Below are positions 7,010-14,611 of a stretch of 64,000 nt of DNA, in pieces. Numbering within the stretch: position 1 is the stretch's first letter; each line of letters begins with the position of its first letter. Position numbers and translations under genes: made by a program. Source of the stretch: Sporolactobacillus laevolacticus DSM 442 (GTDB taxonomy: Bacteria > Bacillota > Bacilli > Bacillales > Sporolactobacillaceae); the NCBI RefSeq assembly GCF_000497245.1, contig NZ_AWTC01000009.1, positions 70,431 to 134,430 on the forward strand. The letters run 5' to 3'. The notes beneath the pieces were generated by a model, which was given only the letters and a program-made list of their open reading frames with translations, was not told the DNA's origin and made no database searches.

Positions 7010-7819
7010 TCAGCCAAAATGTTTTTCAAACACAGATTTCTCCATTTGTTTTATGAAAATTATGCCAATAAAAAAGTAAAGAATACCTAGAGCAACTAAA
7101 AGTAATAGATTCTGTAGAATTGCAAAGGAGAGCTGAGCCTTGGTCATAACAGCCCGCATGAGATCAAGTCCATAATAGAGTGGCATTATTCTGCTCAGGC
7201 ACTGCATCCACTGAGGAAGGAATTCAGGCGGGAAACTGACACCACTCACGAGCATCATGACGACAAAAAGCGTGTTCTGAGTGATGTATGTATCACGAAA
7301 TGCAAGCATGAAACTGCCGAGAACAAGTGCTTGGGCAAAAATAGCAAAGCAGAAGGCGGCCAGGATTGGAATGAGAAGTGCAAGATGTGCGGAAACCAGA
7401 TTAAGGCCAAAGAACAGGCCAATACAAATAATGGTTACCCATTCAATCCCAGAGCGCATTAGTCCTTGAACAGCTGCACCTAAAAAATAGCCAAGTCTGG
7501 AAGATGGGGTGAGCAGCAGTGCTTCTAATGTACCTTCTCTCATTTCCGTGATCAGCATGCGGCTGACAATCATCAGTAACGAGACAGTAAACGAATTAAA
7601 AACACCGCCCATAATTACATAGGAGAGATAATCAGAAGTTCCCGTATAGCTGACGAATCGCTCGTTCAACTCTCCCTGAAAAATAAAGTGATAGGAAAGA
7701 AAAGCAAAAATGGTGATATAGACACCATCTAATATATGTCCAATGAAAAATGACCATGGATAAGCTCGGCGCATGGTGACGAGCTGTCGTTTAAAAGTTG
7801 CTGAAAAAGCGGTCCACAT
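7010..7819 (-). CDS. ABC-2 type transporter permease (first permease of the operon)
   Basis: The 269-residue protein has six predicted membrane segments and the ABC-2 signature region MREGTLEALLLTPSS (about 93-107). Its ATG overlaps the stop codon of the upstream regulator by one base, so translation is probably coupled. It is paralogous in layout to the permease at 5199-6011, which suggests a heterodimer rather than a duplicated pump. The transported substrate is unknown. Confidence 0.87.
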   Translation of the reverse strand: MWTAFSATFKRQLVTMRRAYPWSFFIGHILDGVYITIFAFLSYHFIFQGELNERFVSYTGTSDYLSYVIMGGVFNSFTVSLLMIVSRMLITEMREGTLEALLLTPSSRLGYFLGAAVQGLMRSGIEWVTIICIGLFFGLNLVSAHLALLIPILAAFCFAIFAQALVLGSFMLAFRDTYITQNTLFVVMMLVSGVSFPPEFLPQWMQCLSRIMPLYYGLDLMRAVMTKAQLSFAILQNLLLLVALGILYFFIGIIFIKQMEKSVFEKHFG

Positions 7820-8847
7820 TAATTATTCTCCCCTTTATCAAGTTTTGGACGATCAAAAAACTGATCCATGTCGACGCGAACCATTTCCAGTTCGCGCGCT
7901 TTTGTCTCATAAAAGACGTAGTGGCTGCTGCGCTGACTTTCAATTAGTCCGGATTCTTCAAGAATCCGGAGATGCTTGGAAACTGTTGCTTTGGCGAGTC
8001 CGATTTGTTCGGCCAGCTGTTGTGTGCAGTAAGGGTTGTAGAGCATAAGCTGAACCATTTGAAGCCGTGTCGGGTCGGAAAGCGCTTTGAGCTTATCCAG
8101 CAAATCCTTGGGTACACCATCCTGCTTTTCGGAAGCAGGGATGAAAAGCTGTTTCGCCACAATGATGTCAGGTGAGTCGACATCGATCAGCAGGTGCGGC
8201 GCGATAAATGTTGACGGAACGATTCTTATTGAATTCAGGTCATCATAATCGTATGTGTAGGTCCTAGCTTTCAGAAATTGAATGGAGTGATCGCCGACAA
8301 TGAACCGCGGATGAACCGCACTCAGAGTACCTACAGGATCTTTCTGAATGCCATCATTAAATTCATTGACCGAACGAATCAGCCAAGGTTCGATATGGTA
8401 GACCTCACGCGCGAAGAATGTTGTATGGTAGCTGTAAAGAAAACGGTAGAACGCTCTCCGATATTTTTTGGGGCGGCGAAGGATTTCCCGTTCATCGCGG
8501 TTCAACTGCCCGTGATCAAGAGCATATCGCGGACCAAGAATGAACTGAGTGAATGTGCGTTCATCGATGCAGTTCCACTTTTCAATCGAGTCTTCGACAA
8601 ATCGATTCTCGAAACCAAACGCTTCCTCGCAATCCATCACAAAGAACCAATCATCCGTAACTTTTCCAAAAAACAATAATAACTCATACATTTCAGGTGT
8701 CATCGTTTGCAGCACATCTTGTGCCCAGTTCAACCGCGTAAGATGATGCTCTGGATTCATTAAGACGTGCAGGCTCGTCAGTAATTCGCGGTAAGGCGAA
8801 TAGACAGCCCGAACATGTTTTCTCAACCATTGATTCAGAGTGTGCAT
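7819..8847 (-). CDS. ArsR-family winged-helix regulator with large N-terminal domain
   Basis: This probable repressor controls its own operon and the ABC-2 exporter downstream. The 342-residue protein has an N-terminal region of about 240 residues with no motif I recognise with certainty (similar in layout to DUF5937-type proteins) and a C-terminal ArsR-type helix-turn-helix (about 248-325: LKALSDPTRLQMVQLM, then AKATVSKHLRILEESGLI). No clear metal-binding cysteine pair is present, so metal sensing is unlikely. The ATG at 8847 is chosen because AGAGGAG lies 7 nt upstream; a longer frame to 8904 would run through the operator and lacks a ribosome-binding site. Confidence 0.85.
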   Translation of the reverse strand: MHTLNQWLRKHVRAVYSPYRELLTSLHVLMNPEHHLTRLNWAQDVLQTMTPEMYELLLFFGKVTDDWFFVMDCEEAFGFENRFVEDSIEKWNCIDERTFTQFILGPRYALDHGQLNRDEREILRRPKKYRRAFYRFLYSYHTTFFAREVYHIEPWLIRSVNEFNDGIQKDPVGTLSAVHPRFIVGDHSIQFLKARTYTYDYDDLNSIRIVPSTFIAPHLLIDVDSPDIIVAKQLFIPASEKQDGVPKDLLDKLKALSDPTRLQMVQLMLYNPYCTQQLAEQIGLAKATVSKHLRILEESGLIESQRSSHYVFYETKARELEMVRVDMDQFFDRPKLDKGENN

Positions 8848-8864
8848 GGCCATGCTCCTCTTTT

Positions 8865-8888
8865 TTGATTCGCTATTTAACGAATCAA
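8865..8888 (-). promoter_or_regulatory. Palindromic operator 1 of the ABC-exporter operon
   Basis: TTGATTCG (8865-8872) and CGAATCAA (8881-8888) form a perfect 8-bp inverted repeat with an 8-bp spacer, between the promoter and the start codon of the ArsR-type regulator. Its size and place fit a dimeric winged-helix repressor site; the role is inference. Confidence 0.55.
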
Positions 8889-8892
8889 ATGG

Positions 8893-8910
8893 ATAATTTT
8901 GCAAAATTAT
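8893..8910 (-). promoter_or_regulatory. Palindromic operator 2 of the ABC-exporter operon
   Basis: An 18-bp perfect palindrome (ATAATTTTGC and its complement) lies immediately downstream of the -10 box at 8916-8921, covering the expected transcription start. Bound repressor would block RNA polymerase. It does not resemble operator 1, so two different proteins, or one site and one hairpin, are possible. Confidence 0.55.
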
Positions 8911-8915
8911 TAAGT

Positions 8916-8944
8916 ATTATAGTGTTGGCCTATCAGGCTGTCAA
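8916..8944 (-). promoter_or_regulatory. Consensus sigma-A promoter of the ABC-exporter operon
   Basis: On the minus strand TTGACA (8944-8939) and TATAAT (8921-8916) are perfect hexamers separated by 17 bp. Such a strong promoter followed at once by palindromes suggests tight repression with high output on induction. Confidence 0.8.
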
Positions 8945-9015
8945 TATAAAATTTGGTAGGTTAACGGAACAGTTGCCTATTTAGGATATGAATCCCTTTT
9001 TTCTCTTAAAGTACC

Positions 9016-9044
9016 GTATAAAAGAGTTGTGCGTGGACAGAATG
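9016..9044 (+). promoter_or_regulatory. Candidate sigma-F promoter of dacF
   Basis: GTATA (9016-9020) and GGACAGAATG (9035-9044) match the sigma-F pattern GYATA / GGNNANANTR at every defined base. The spacer is 14 bp, one less than the usual 15. B. subtilis dacF is sigma-F dependent, which supports the call. The start codon is 29 bp downstream. Confidence 0.6.
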
Positions 9045-9072
9045 GTAAAGATCATAGTGAGGAGGTTATTGC

Positions 9073-10245
9073 ATGAAGGCTTTTTTTGTATGGGCGATCT
9101 GCGCAACTCTTCTTTTTTCTGCGTTTGTTCCGGCAACATCGGCATTTGCAGAAACGGAAGGAAAAGCAGACAAGGAGACTGGCAAACTGAAATCGGCAAT
9201 TGTCATAGAGGAGGAGACGGGAAAGATTCTTTATAAGGAAAATGAAAATAAAGAGCTTCCTCCTGCAAGTATGACAAAAGTCATGACGCTTCTCTTAATT
9301 TTTAAAGCGTTACAAGACCATCAGATTTCACTGAAAGATAAAGTGAACGTTAGTGAGCATGCCGCGTCCATGGGTGGATCGCAAGTCTTTCTTGAACCCG
9401 GTGAAACAATGACTGTGGACGAGATGTTGAAAGCAATCTGTATTGCCTCAGCGAACGATGCTTCGGTTGCTATGGCTGAGCATATTGCTGGATCCGATAA
9501 GGCGTTCGTTCAGAAAATGAATCAGGAAGCAAAGACACTTGGAATGACGCGTACACATTTTGAAAATCCGACCGGTCTTCCTCAATCTAATCATTACACA
9601 ACAGCACATGATATGGCCGTGATGGCGCGCGCACTTTTGAAATATGAGAAAGTTCTTCATTACACATCCAAATATGAAGATTATCTGCGTGAAAATACGG
9701 ATAAAAAATTCTGGCTCGTCAACACAAATAAACTGATCAAAACATATCCTGGTGCGGATGGTTTGAAAACCGGTTTTACAAATGAAGCAAAATATTGTCT
9801 AACTGCCACGGCTAAGAGAAATGGTATGCGAGTTGTTGCTGTTGTCATGGGTGCACCAACACCTAAAGAGCGAAACAAAGAAATCGCTGCACTTATGGAT
9901 CACGCATTTGCGGCCTACACAACCAAACCACTTTTAAGCAAAAATAAGATGGTAGCAATGGTCAAAGTTAATAAAGGTGACCACAGTCAAGTTCCGATCG
10001 TAACTGAAAAGCCTGCGGTACTTCTTTTGAAAAAAGGAGAAAATGTGAAGGGATTAAAAAAATCAGTAGAATTAAGTGGCAGGCTTCAGGCACCTATTAA
10101 GTCAGGGACGGTTGTTGGCTATTATATTGTAAAAAAGAAGGGGCGAGTCATTTCCCGGACACCGTTAATCATTAAAGAATCTGTGAAACAGGCTTCATGG
10201 TGGCAATTATTTAAACGAAGTGCAGGATCAATTCTGACACACTGA
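9073..10245 (+). CDS. dacF: D-alanyl-D-alanine carboxypeptidase DacF (sporulation PBP)
   Basis: This exported class C penicillin-binding protein trims pentapeptides and regulates peptidoglycan cross-linking in the spore. The 390-residue precursor has a signal peptide (about 1-26, ending AFA), the SxxK serine at residue 66 (SMTK), the SAN motif (SANDASVA) and KTG (LKTGFTNEA), then the PBP5-type C-terminal beta domain and an amphipathic anchor. The ATG follows GAGGAGG. It sits directly upstream of spoIIAA as in B. subtilis, with a good sigma-F-like promoter. The 192-bp gap to spoIIAA begins with an imperfect stem-loop (10255-10287). Confidence 0.93.
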   Translation: MKAFFVWAICATLLFSAFVPATSAFAETEGKADKETGKLKSAIVIEEETGKILYKENENKELPPASMTKVMTLLLIFKALQDHQISLKDKVNVSEHAASMGGSQVFLEPGETMTVDEMLKAICIASANDASVAMAEHIAGSDKAFVQKMNQEAKTLGMTRTHFENPTGLPQSNHYTTAHDMAVMARALLKYEKVLHYTSKYEDYLRENTDKKFWLVNTNKLIKTYPGADGLKTGFTNEAKYCLTATAKRNGMRVVAVVMGAPTPKERNKEIAALMDHAFAAYTTKPLLSKNKMVAMVKVNKGDHSQVPIVTEKPAVLLLKKGENVKGLKKSVELSGRLQAPIKSGTVVGYYIVKKKGRVISRTPLIIKESVKQASWWQLFKRSAGSILTH

Positions 10246-10305
10246 TCTTGAATTATTGGCAACAAAAAAGAACTTTTGCCGAATAAGCACTAGTTCTGTC
10301 AGTAG

Positions 10306-10333
10306 GCAGGAGTCACAGTAAGAAAGAGAGAAA
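10306..10333 (+). promoter_or_regulatory. Candidate sigma-H promoter of the spoIIA operon
   Basis: GCAGGAGTC (10306-10314) fits the core of the sigma-H -35 (RNAGGA) and AGAGAAA (10327-10333) fits RNNGAAT except for the last base, with a 12-bp spacer. In B. subtilis spoIIAA is read from a sigma-H promoter in the same dacF-spoIIAA gap. The match is partial. Confidence 0.4.
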
Positions 10334-10437
10334 CTAGTATCATGAATCATTAGATCACGATGATTTTAATTGATTCAATGAACAATTGGGGCGAATCTTG
10401 AAATTAACGATTCCGTTCAGGGAGGGAGAGTGCAGCA

Positions 10438-10788
10438 TTGAGTTTGAAAATGGATCTTGAAGTTAAGTATGGCGTGCTGTGTATCCGGCTTGAGGGCGAA
10501 CTTGATCATCATACCGCAGATGAGTTACGTGAAAGAGTCAATACGGTTATGGAAGAAGAAATGGTTCAACATATTTTGCTGAACTTAGGAAAATTAACAT
10601 TCATGGACAGTTCTGGGCTTGGAGTCATTCTTGGCCGTTACAAGCGCATTTCAGGATTGGGAGGAGAGATGGTGGTTTGTTCCATTTCTCCTGCTGTACG
10701 CAGATTGTTTGAGCTAAGCGGCATGTTTAAGATTATCCGTCTGGAAACGGATGAAGACTATGCGCTTCACACTCTGGGGGTGGCCTGA
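10438..10788 (+). CDS. spoIIAA: Anti-sigma-F factor antagonist SpoIIAA
   Basis: SpoIIAA releases sigma-F from SpoIIAB in the forespore when it is dephosphorylated by SpoIIE. The 116-residue STAS-domain protein has the phospho-acceptor motif FMDSSGLG with Ser58, and GELDHHTA near the N terminus. The TTG start is supported by GGGAGGGAG about 9 nt upstream and by the B. subtilis N terminus MSL. Its TGA stop directly abuts the spoIIAB ATG. First gene of spoIIAA-spoIIAB-sigF. Confidence 0.96.
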   Translation: MSLKMDLEVKYGVLCIRLEGELDHHTADELRERVNTVMEEEMVQHILLNLGKLTFMDSSGLGVILGRYKRISGLGGEMVVCSISPAVRRLFELSGMFKIIRLETDEDYALHTLGVA

Positions 10789-11229
10789 ATGAGAAATGAA
10801 ATGTCGCTAAATTTTTCAGCGATAAGTGAAAATGAGTCTTTTGCCAGGGTAACGGTTGCTGCATTTGTCGCACAGCTTGATCCAACTCTGGATGAACTGA
10901 CTGAAATTAAAACCGTAGTATCTGAAGCAGTAACGAATTGCATCATTCATGGTTATGAGAATAGTGGGGCAGGAAAAGTTGAAATAAACGCCTCAATTGA
11001 GGATGGACTGATCACATTGACCATCCGCGATCATGGCGTTGGCATTAAGGATGTTGAACAAGCGAAACAGCCGCTCTTTACGACGAAACCGGAATTGGAA
11101 AGATCCGGCATGGGATTCACCATTATGGAAAATTTCATGGATCATGTAACGATTGAAACGGAGGAAGGCAAGGGGACAACGATCATCATGACCAAGGAAA
11201 TCGCCCGTAACCGAGCAGTATGCAAATAG
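10789..11229 (+). CDS. spoIIAB: Anti-sigma-F factor and SpoIIAA kinase SpoIIAB
   Basis: SpoIIAB binds and inhibits sigma-F and phosphorylates SpoIIAA, giving compartment-specific sigma-F activity. The 146-residue protein has the GHKL ATPase fold: the N box with [11 protein letters not shown] (about 46-56), the G1 box DHGVGI and the G2 segment SGMGFTIM. It starts immediately after the spoIIAA stop. Length and sequence match the B. subtilis protein throughout. Confidence 0.96.
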   Translation: MRNEMSLNFSAISENESFARVTVAAFVAQLDPTLDELTEIKTVVSEAVTNCIIHGYENSGAGKVEINASIEDGLITLTIRDHGVGIKDVEQAKQPLFTTKPELERSGMGFTIMENFMDHVTIETEEGKGTTIIMTKEIARNRAVCK

Positions 11230-11241
11230 GGAGACATGCAG

Positions 11242-12000
11242 ATGGAGCTTGATCGCAAAATGGCGTCTAAGGAACCGTTGCTTGATGATGAAGAAGTAAA
11301 GCAACTGATCAAAATGAGCCAGTCGGGAGATCATGACGCGCGTGATCGGCTTGTTCAGAAGAATATGCGGTTGGTCTGGTCAGTTGTGCAGCGATTTATC
11401 AACCGAGGTTACGAACCAGATGATCTTTTTCAGATTGGTTGCATTGGTTTGCTAAAATCAGTCGATAAATTTGATCTGTCTTATGATGTGCGTTTTTCAA
11501 CCTACGCTGTACCAATGATCATTGGTGAAATTCAAAGGTTTATCCGCGATGATGGCGCAGTTAAAGTCAGCCGTTCATTGAAAGAAACCGGGATAAAAGT
11601 TAGAAAAAAGAAGGACGAACTGTCGAAAAGCTTGGGACGAAATCCAACGGTTAGTGAACTGGCCGATGCGCTCGACCTGTCTCCTGAAGATATTGTTCTT
11701 TCACAAGAAGCTATTCGCGCGCCTTCATCTATTCACGAAACTGTATTTGAAAATGATGGAGATCCGATTACAATTCTAGATCAGATCTCTGATAACGAGA
11801 GCAGCAAATGGTTTGATAAAATGGTTGTGCGCGAAGCTGTTGAACAACTGAGCGATCGTGAAAAATTAATTGTGTATTTACGCTATTTCAAGGACCAAAC
11901 ACAAACAGAAGTCGCCGAAAGACTCGGCATTTCGCAAGTGCAAGTATCCAGGCTTGAGAAAAAAATACTCGAAGAAATAAAAAGCCAGATGGCCGAATAA
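11242..12000 (+). CDS. sigF: RNA polymerase sporulation sigma factor SigF
   Basis: Sigma-F is the first forespore-specific sigma factor. The 252-residue protein has region 2 (VVQRF through GEIQRFIRDDG), region 3 (VSRSLKETG onward) and region 4 (YFKDQTQTEVAERLGISQVQVSRLEKK), nearly identical to B. subtilis SigF. ATG 11242 is preferred to ATG 11236 because GGGAG lies 8 nt before it and only 2 nt before the other. The terminator stem overlaps the last codons and the stop, ending the operon. Confidence 0.96.
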   Translation: MELDRKMASKEPLLDDEEVKQLIKMSQSGDHDARDRLVQKNMRLVWSVVQRFINRGYEPDDLFQIGCIGLLKSVDKFDLSYDVRFSTYAVPMIIGEIQRFIRDDGAVKVSRSLKETGIKVRKKKDELSKSLGRNPTVSELADALDLSPEDIVLSQEAIRAPSSIHETVFENDGDPITILDQISDNESSKWFDKMVVREAVEQLSDREKLIVYLRYFKDQTQTEVAERLGISQVQVSRLEKKILEEIKSQMAE

Positions 12001-12022
12001 TCGGTCATCTGGCTTTGTTTTG
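11981..12022 (+). terminator. Terminator of the spoIIA operon
   Basis: AAAGCCAGATGGCCGA (11981-11996) pairs with the complement ending CATCTGGCTTT (12001-12016) with one mismatch and a 4-nt loop, followed by GTTTTG. The sigF stop codon lies in the loop. Confidence 0.85.
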
Positions 12023-12457
12023 TTACAAGATAAGAAAGCATAAAACTCTGGCACCAAAACTAGGATCAGCGGCATTACGTTCAAAAAGATTCATATTCAA
12101 ACACGGAAGTGCGAGACGCCTGCGGGAGTGCAGGTAGGCCACTGAAAAACTGTCGATTCTCAAAAAAACGAACTTTTTTGGGGGTCAAAAATGTCTCCCC
12201 ATATAGAAAACGTCGCTTAGAAGCGAATCTGAGAGCTCGTTTTTCATCTGCAAATTTTTGATTTTAAAATGTTGGACTTTTTCAGTGGCCTCAGTGCAGG
12301 CCAGGGGAGACCCCGCAGATGCTCGGTTGATCGAGGAGGCTCCCGGACTGCCCGCGGCAAGCGAGCAGCTGAAGTGTCGTTCAAGCACAAGATTGATGAT
12401 TCAAAGCTGCATATAGAGTGACAGCCAAGGACCAGGCGTAGCCTGGTTTTTCTCATG
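12023..12457. repeat. Intergenic repeat, family B, copy 1 (interrupted by a MITE)
   Basis: It shares most of its length with 61060-61340. It begins with ACAAGATAAGAAAG, passes through GTGCGAGACGCCTGCGG, GATCGAGGAGGCTCCCGGA and CTGCCCGCGGCAAGCGAGC, and ends with a hairpin CCAGGC-gta-GCCTGG followed by TTTTT (12432-12451), which looks like an intrinsic terminator. Similar GC-rich intergenic blocks occur in other Bacillaceae. The unit is non-coding on both strands. Removing the inserted MITE restores a sequence collinear with the other copy. Confidence 0.8.
12135..12292. mobile_element. 158-bp MITE with 14-bp inverted ends and 8-bp target duplication
   Basis: AGGCCACTGAAAAA (12136-12149) and its exact complement TTTTTCAGTGGCCT (12278-12291) form the ends. 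The direct repeat AGTGCAGG flanks it at 12127-12134 and 12293-12300, and the two families of sequence meet cleanly when one copy is removed. No transposase is encoded. The TIR sequence and 8-bp duplication recall IS1182-like elements, but that family call is a guess. Confidence 0.8.
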
Positions 12458-12757
12458 ACGGTTATATGAAGAGAAGGCGCCGACTTAACGATTATTGAAT
12501 CAAAAAGTACGACATATAGATCATATATATAGAGCTAGTACCAGCCGTTCTGTATAAAAAATTTATGGACATCATATAAGCACAGCTTCATTCTCACCTG
12601 TTTAAAACCTCTTCGAAATGAAAAACTCTATATTGTCTGCACTTCATTTGTTTACCTCCATAGCATTCCCAAGTCGATTAAATCGTTCACTGAGCATAAT
12701 TTACAGCACTTGGCAAATACTAAACTCCAGCATAGCAAGCGAAAGGAGTTTATCTGG
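12458..12757. other. Gene-free stretch upstream of spoVAC
   Basis: This 300-bp AT-rich stretch contains no open frame with a ribosome-binding site except the one leading into spoVAC. B. subtilis has spoVAA and spoVAB here; no remnant of either is readable. A sigma-G promoter is expected for the spoVA genes, but only an incomplete -10 (CATAATT at 12695-12701) was found without a matching -35. Confidence 0.6.
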
Positions 12758-13207
12758 ATGCTGAATGACCCGAAAAATTACAAAGAAAATGTAACTGCTT
12801 ATCAACCCAAAATCCCATATTTCATGAATTGCCTGAATGCCTTTTGGGTTGGGGGATTGATTAGTCTGATCGGACAAGGAATTCAAACTTTTTACATGTA
12901 TTTCTTTCACTTCTCGAAACAAGCGGCGGGAAATCCAACAGTGGCGACTTTGATTCTTATTTCTGCGTTAATGACTGGCTTTGGTGTCTATGACAAGGTC
13001 GCCAAATTCGCTGGTGCGGGAACTATTGTTCCGGTTACCGGGTTTGCTAATTCGATCACGAGCAGTGCGCTGGAACACAAAAGCGAGGGTATTGTGCTTG
13101 GTATTGCTACAAACTTGTTTCAACTTGCCGGAGAAGTCATTGTGTTTGGTGTTGTATCAGCTGCCGTTCTCGGAATCCTTCGCCTGTTTATAGAACAGAT
13201 TTTCTGA
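12758..13207 (+). CDS. spoVAC: Stage V sporulation protein AC
   Basis: SpoVAC is a forespore inner-membrane mechanosensitive-like channel component of the SpoVA complex, which moves calcium dipicolinate into the spore and releases it at germination. The 149-residue protein has three membrane segments with the family motifs AGNPT, LISALMTGFGVYDK and FAGAGTIVPVTGFANS. The ATG at 12758 is chosen because AAAGGAG lies 9 nt upstream; the frame extends back to 12710 but without a ribosome-binding site. spoVAD follows after 14 bp. Confidence 0.93.
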   Translation: MLNDPKNYKENVTAYQPKIPYFMNCLNAFWVGGLISLIGQGIQTFYMYFFHFSKQAAGNPTVATLILISALMTGFGVYDKVAKFAGAGTIVPVTGFANSITSSALEHKSEGIVLGIATNLFQLAGEVIVFGVVSAAVLGILRLFIEQIF

Positions 13208-13221
13208 AAAGGAGTGATCAT

Positions 13222-14241
13222 ATGAGTAAAGTAAGAAAACAGACTTGGCGATTTGATCATCCGATTTTCCTCGCGGCTACAGGTACTGTTGTCGGTCCAC
13301 TGGAATCGAAGGGACCGCTGTCCGGAAACTTTGACAAAGAGTATCAGCATCTCAATTGCGGAGAAAAGAGCTGGACAGAAGCAGAACGCGCACTGATGCG
13401 ACGCGCCATTGCGTTTTGTCTGGCCAAAGCTGGAAAATCTGAAGGCGATATCGACTTATTCCTGGCCGGGGATTTGATGGATCAGACGGTAACATCCAAC
13501 TTTCTTGCTCGGGAGAACCGAATTCCATTTCTCGGTATGTTCGGCGCCTGCTCGTCGTCTATGGAAACCTTGGCGGCGGGTGCACAGCTGGTTGACAGTG
13601 GATTTGCTGACAATGTTCTTTGTGCGGTCAGCAGCCACAATGCGACGGCGGAACGGCAATTTCGCTACCCGACAGAGTATGGCGGGCCATCCAAACTGAC
13701 TCAGACATTTACTGTAACAGGTGCCGGTGCAACGATCGTGACTAAAGAACCCGGGAAGGTCAGAGTGAAAGAAGCGACAATAGGAAGGGTCATTGACTGG
13801 GGCATTGATGATGCAAGTAATCTTGGCACGGCGATGGCGCCTGCCGCAGCCGATACGATTTGGACTCACTTTCAGGATACAGGGAGAAAGCCGGAAGATT
13901 ATGACATGGTTGTAACCGGAGATCTTTCGAGCGTTGGGTCACCGATCCTTAACGAACTCCTATTGGAAAAGGGATTAGATATTACAAATGTCCATCAGGA
14001 CTGCGGCACCATGATCTACACGCCTGATCAACCGGTTAACGCTGGAGGCAGTGGCTGCGCCTGCTCCGCAGTGGTTACATATGGGTATCTTTATAACCGT
14101 CTAGCTGAAGGCTCACTGAAAAGAGTGCTCGTTGTTGCGACAGGCGCATTGTTAAACAGCGCTACTCCGAAAGAAAAAGACACCATTCCATGTATTGCCC
14201 ATGCGGTTGTATTGGAATCAGCTAAGGAGGGACAGAGGTGA
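13222..14241 (+). CDS. spoVAD: Stage V sporulation protein AD
   Basis: SpoVAD is the soluble, membrane-associated SpoVA subunit that binds dipicolinic acid. The 339-residue protein has the thiolase/ketoacyl-synthase-like fold: the pseudo-active-site region [13 protein letters not shown] near residue 108, [14 protein letters not shown], and the glycine-rich GGSGCACSA segment. Length matches the family. The start follows AAAAGGAGTGATCAT. The last codons overlap the spoVAEb start (GTGA). Confidence 0.95.
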   Translation: MSKVRKQTWRFDHPIFLAATGTVVGPLESKGPLSGNFDKEYQHLNCGEKSWTEAERALMRRAIAFCLAKAGKSEGDIDLFLAGDLMDQTVTSNFLARENRIPFLGMFGACSSSMETLAAGAQLVDSGFADNVLCAVSSHNATAERQFRYPTEYGGPSKLTQTFTVTGAGATIVTKEPGKVRVKEATIGRVIDWGIDDASNLGTAMAPAAADTIWTHFQDTGRKPEDYDMVVTGDLSSVGSPILNELLLEKGLDITNVHQDCGTMIYTPDQPVNAGGSGCACSAVVTYGYLYNRLAEGSLKRVLVVATGALLNSATPKEKDTIPCIAHAVVLESAKEGQR

Positions 14242-14588
14242 TATTTCTATATGCTTTTCTTGTTGGTGGGGCAATTTGTGTTGTCGGTCAGATTTTGATG
14301 GATGTATTTAAATTAACACCTGCACATGTTGTTGCCACATTTGTTGTGCTTGGTGCAGCACTGGATGTTTTTGGCATCTATGACCGTCTTATTGAGTTTG
14401 CCGGGGCCGGTGCGACGGTTCCGATTACAAGCTTTGGCCACTCTTTGTTGCACGGCGCGATGGCTGAAGGCCATGATCACGGCTATCTCGGGATTGCGAT
14501 GGGCATCTTTAAATTGACGTCCGCGGGGATCACATCAGCAATTTTATTCGGCTTCCTTGTTGCTCTTTTCTTCAAACCCAAGGGATAA
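14238..14588 (+). CDS. spoVAEb: Stage V sporulation protein AE (AEb type)
   Basis: This membrane protein of the SpoVA dipicolinate channel has 116 residues, three to four hydrophobic segments and the motifs [25 protein letters not shown] and FFKPKG, all as in B. subtilis SpoVAEb. The GTG start at 14238 overlaps the spoVAD stop by four bases and is preceded by AAGGAGG at 14223. The cytosolic spoVAEa subunit found in B. subtilis is not present between this gene and spoVAF. Confidence 0.93.
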   Translation: MIFLYAFLVGGAICVVGQILMDVFKLTPAHVVATFVVLGAALDVFGIYDRLIEFAGAGATVPITSFGHSLLHGAMAEGHDHGYLGIAMGIFKLTSAGITSAILFGFLVALFFKPKG

Positions 14589-14611
14589 GTACAGATTGAG
14601 GAGACACATGC

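Noticed and set aside
8278-8679. 133-codon plus-strand open frame inside the ArsR-type regulator
   Set aside because: It is antisense to the regulator, without a ribosome-binding site; regulator motifs on the other strand explain the sequence.
12185-12456. Overlapping minus-strand open frames in the family B repeat
   Set aside because: They read through the MITE junction and the terminator-like hairpin, and the other copy of the repeat does not keep the frame.
12661-12701. Sigma-G promoter for spoVAC
   Set aside because: Only a near-match -10 (CATAATT) exists and no -35 lies at the needed distance.
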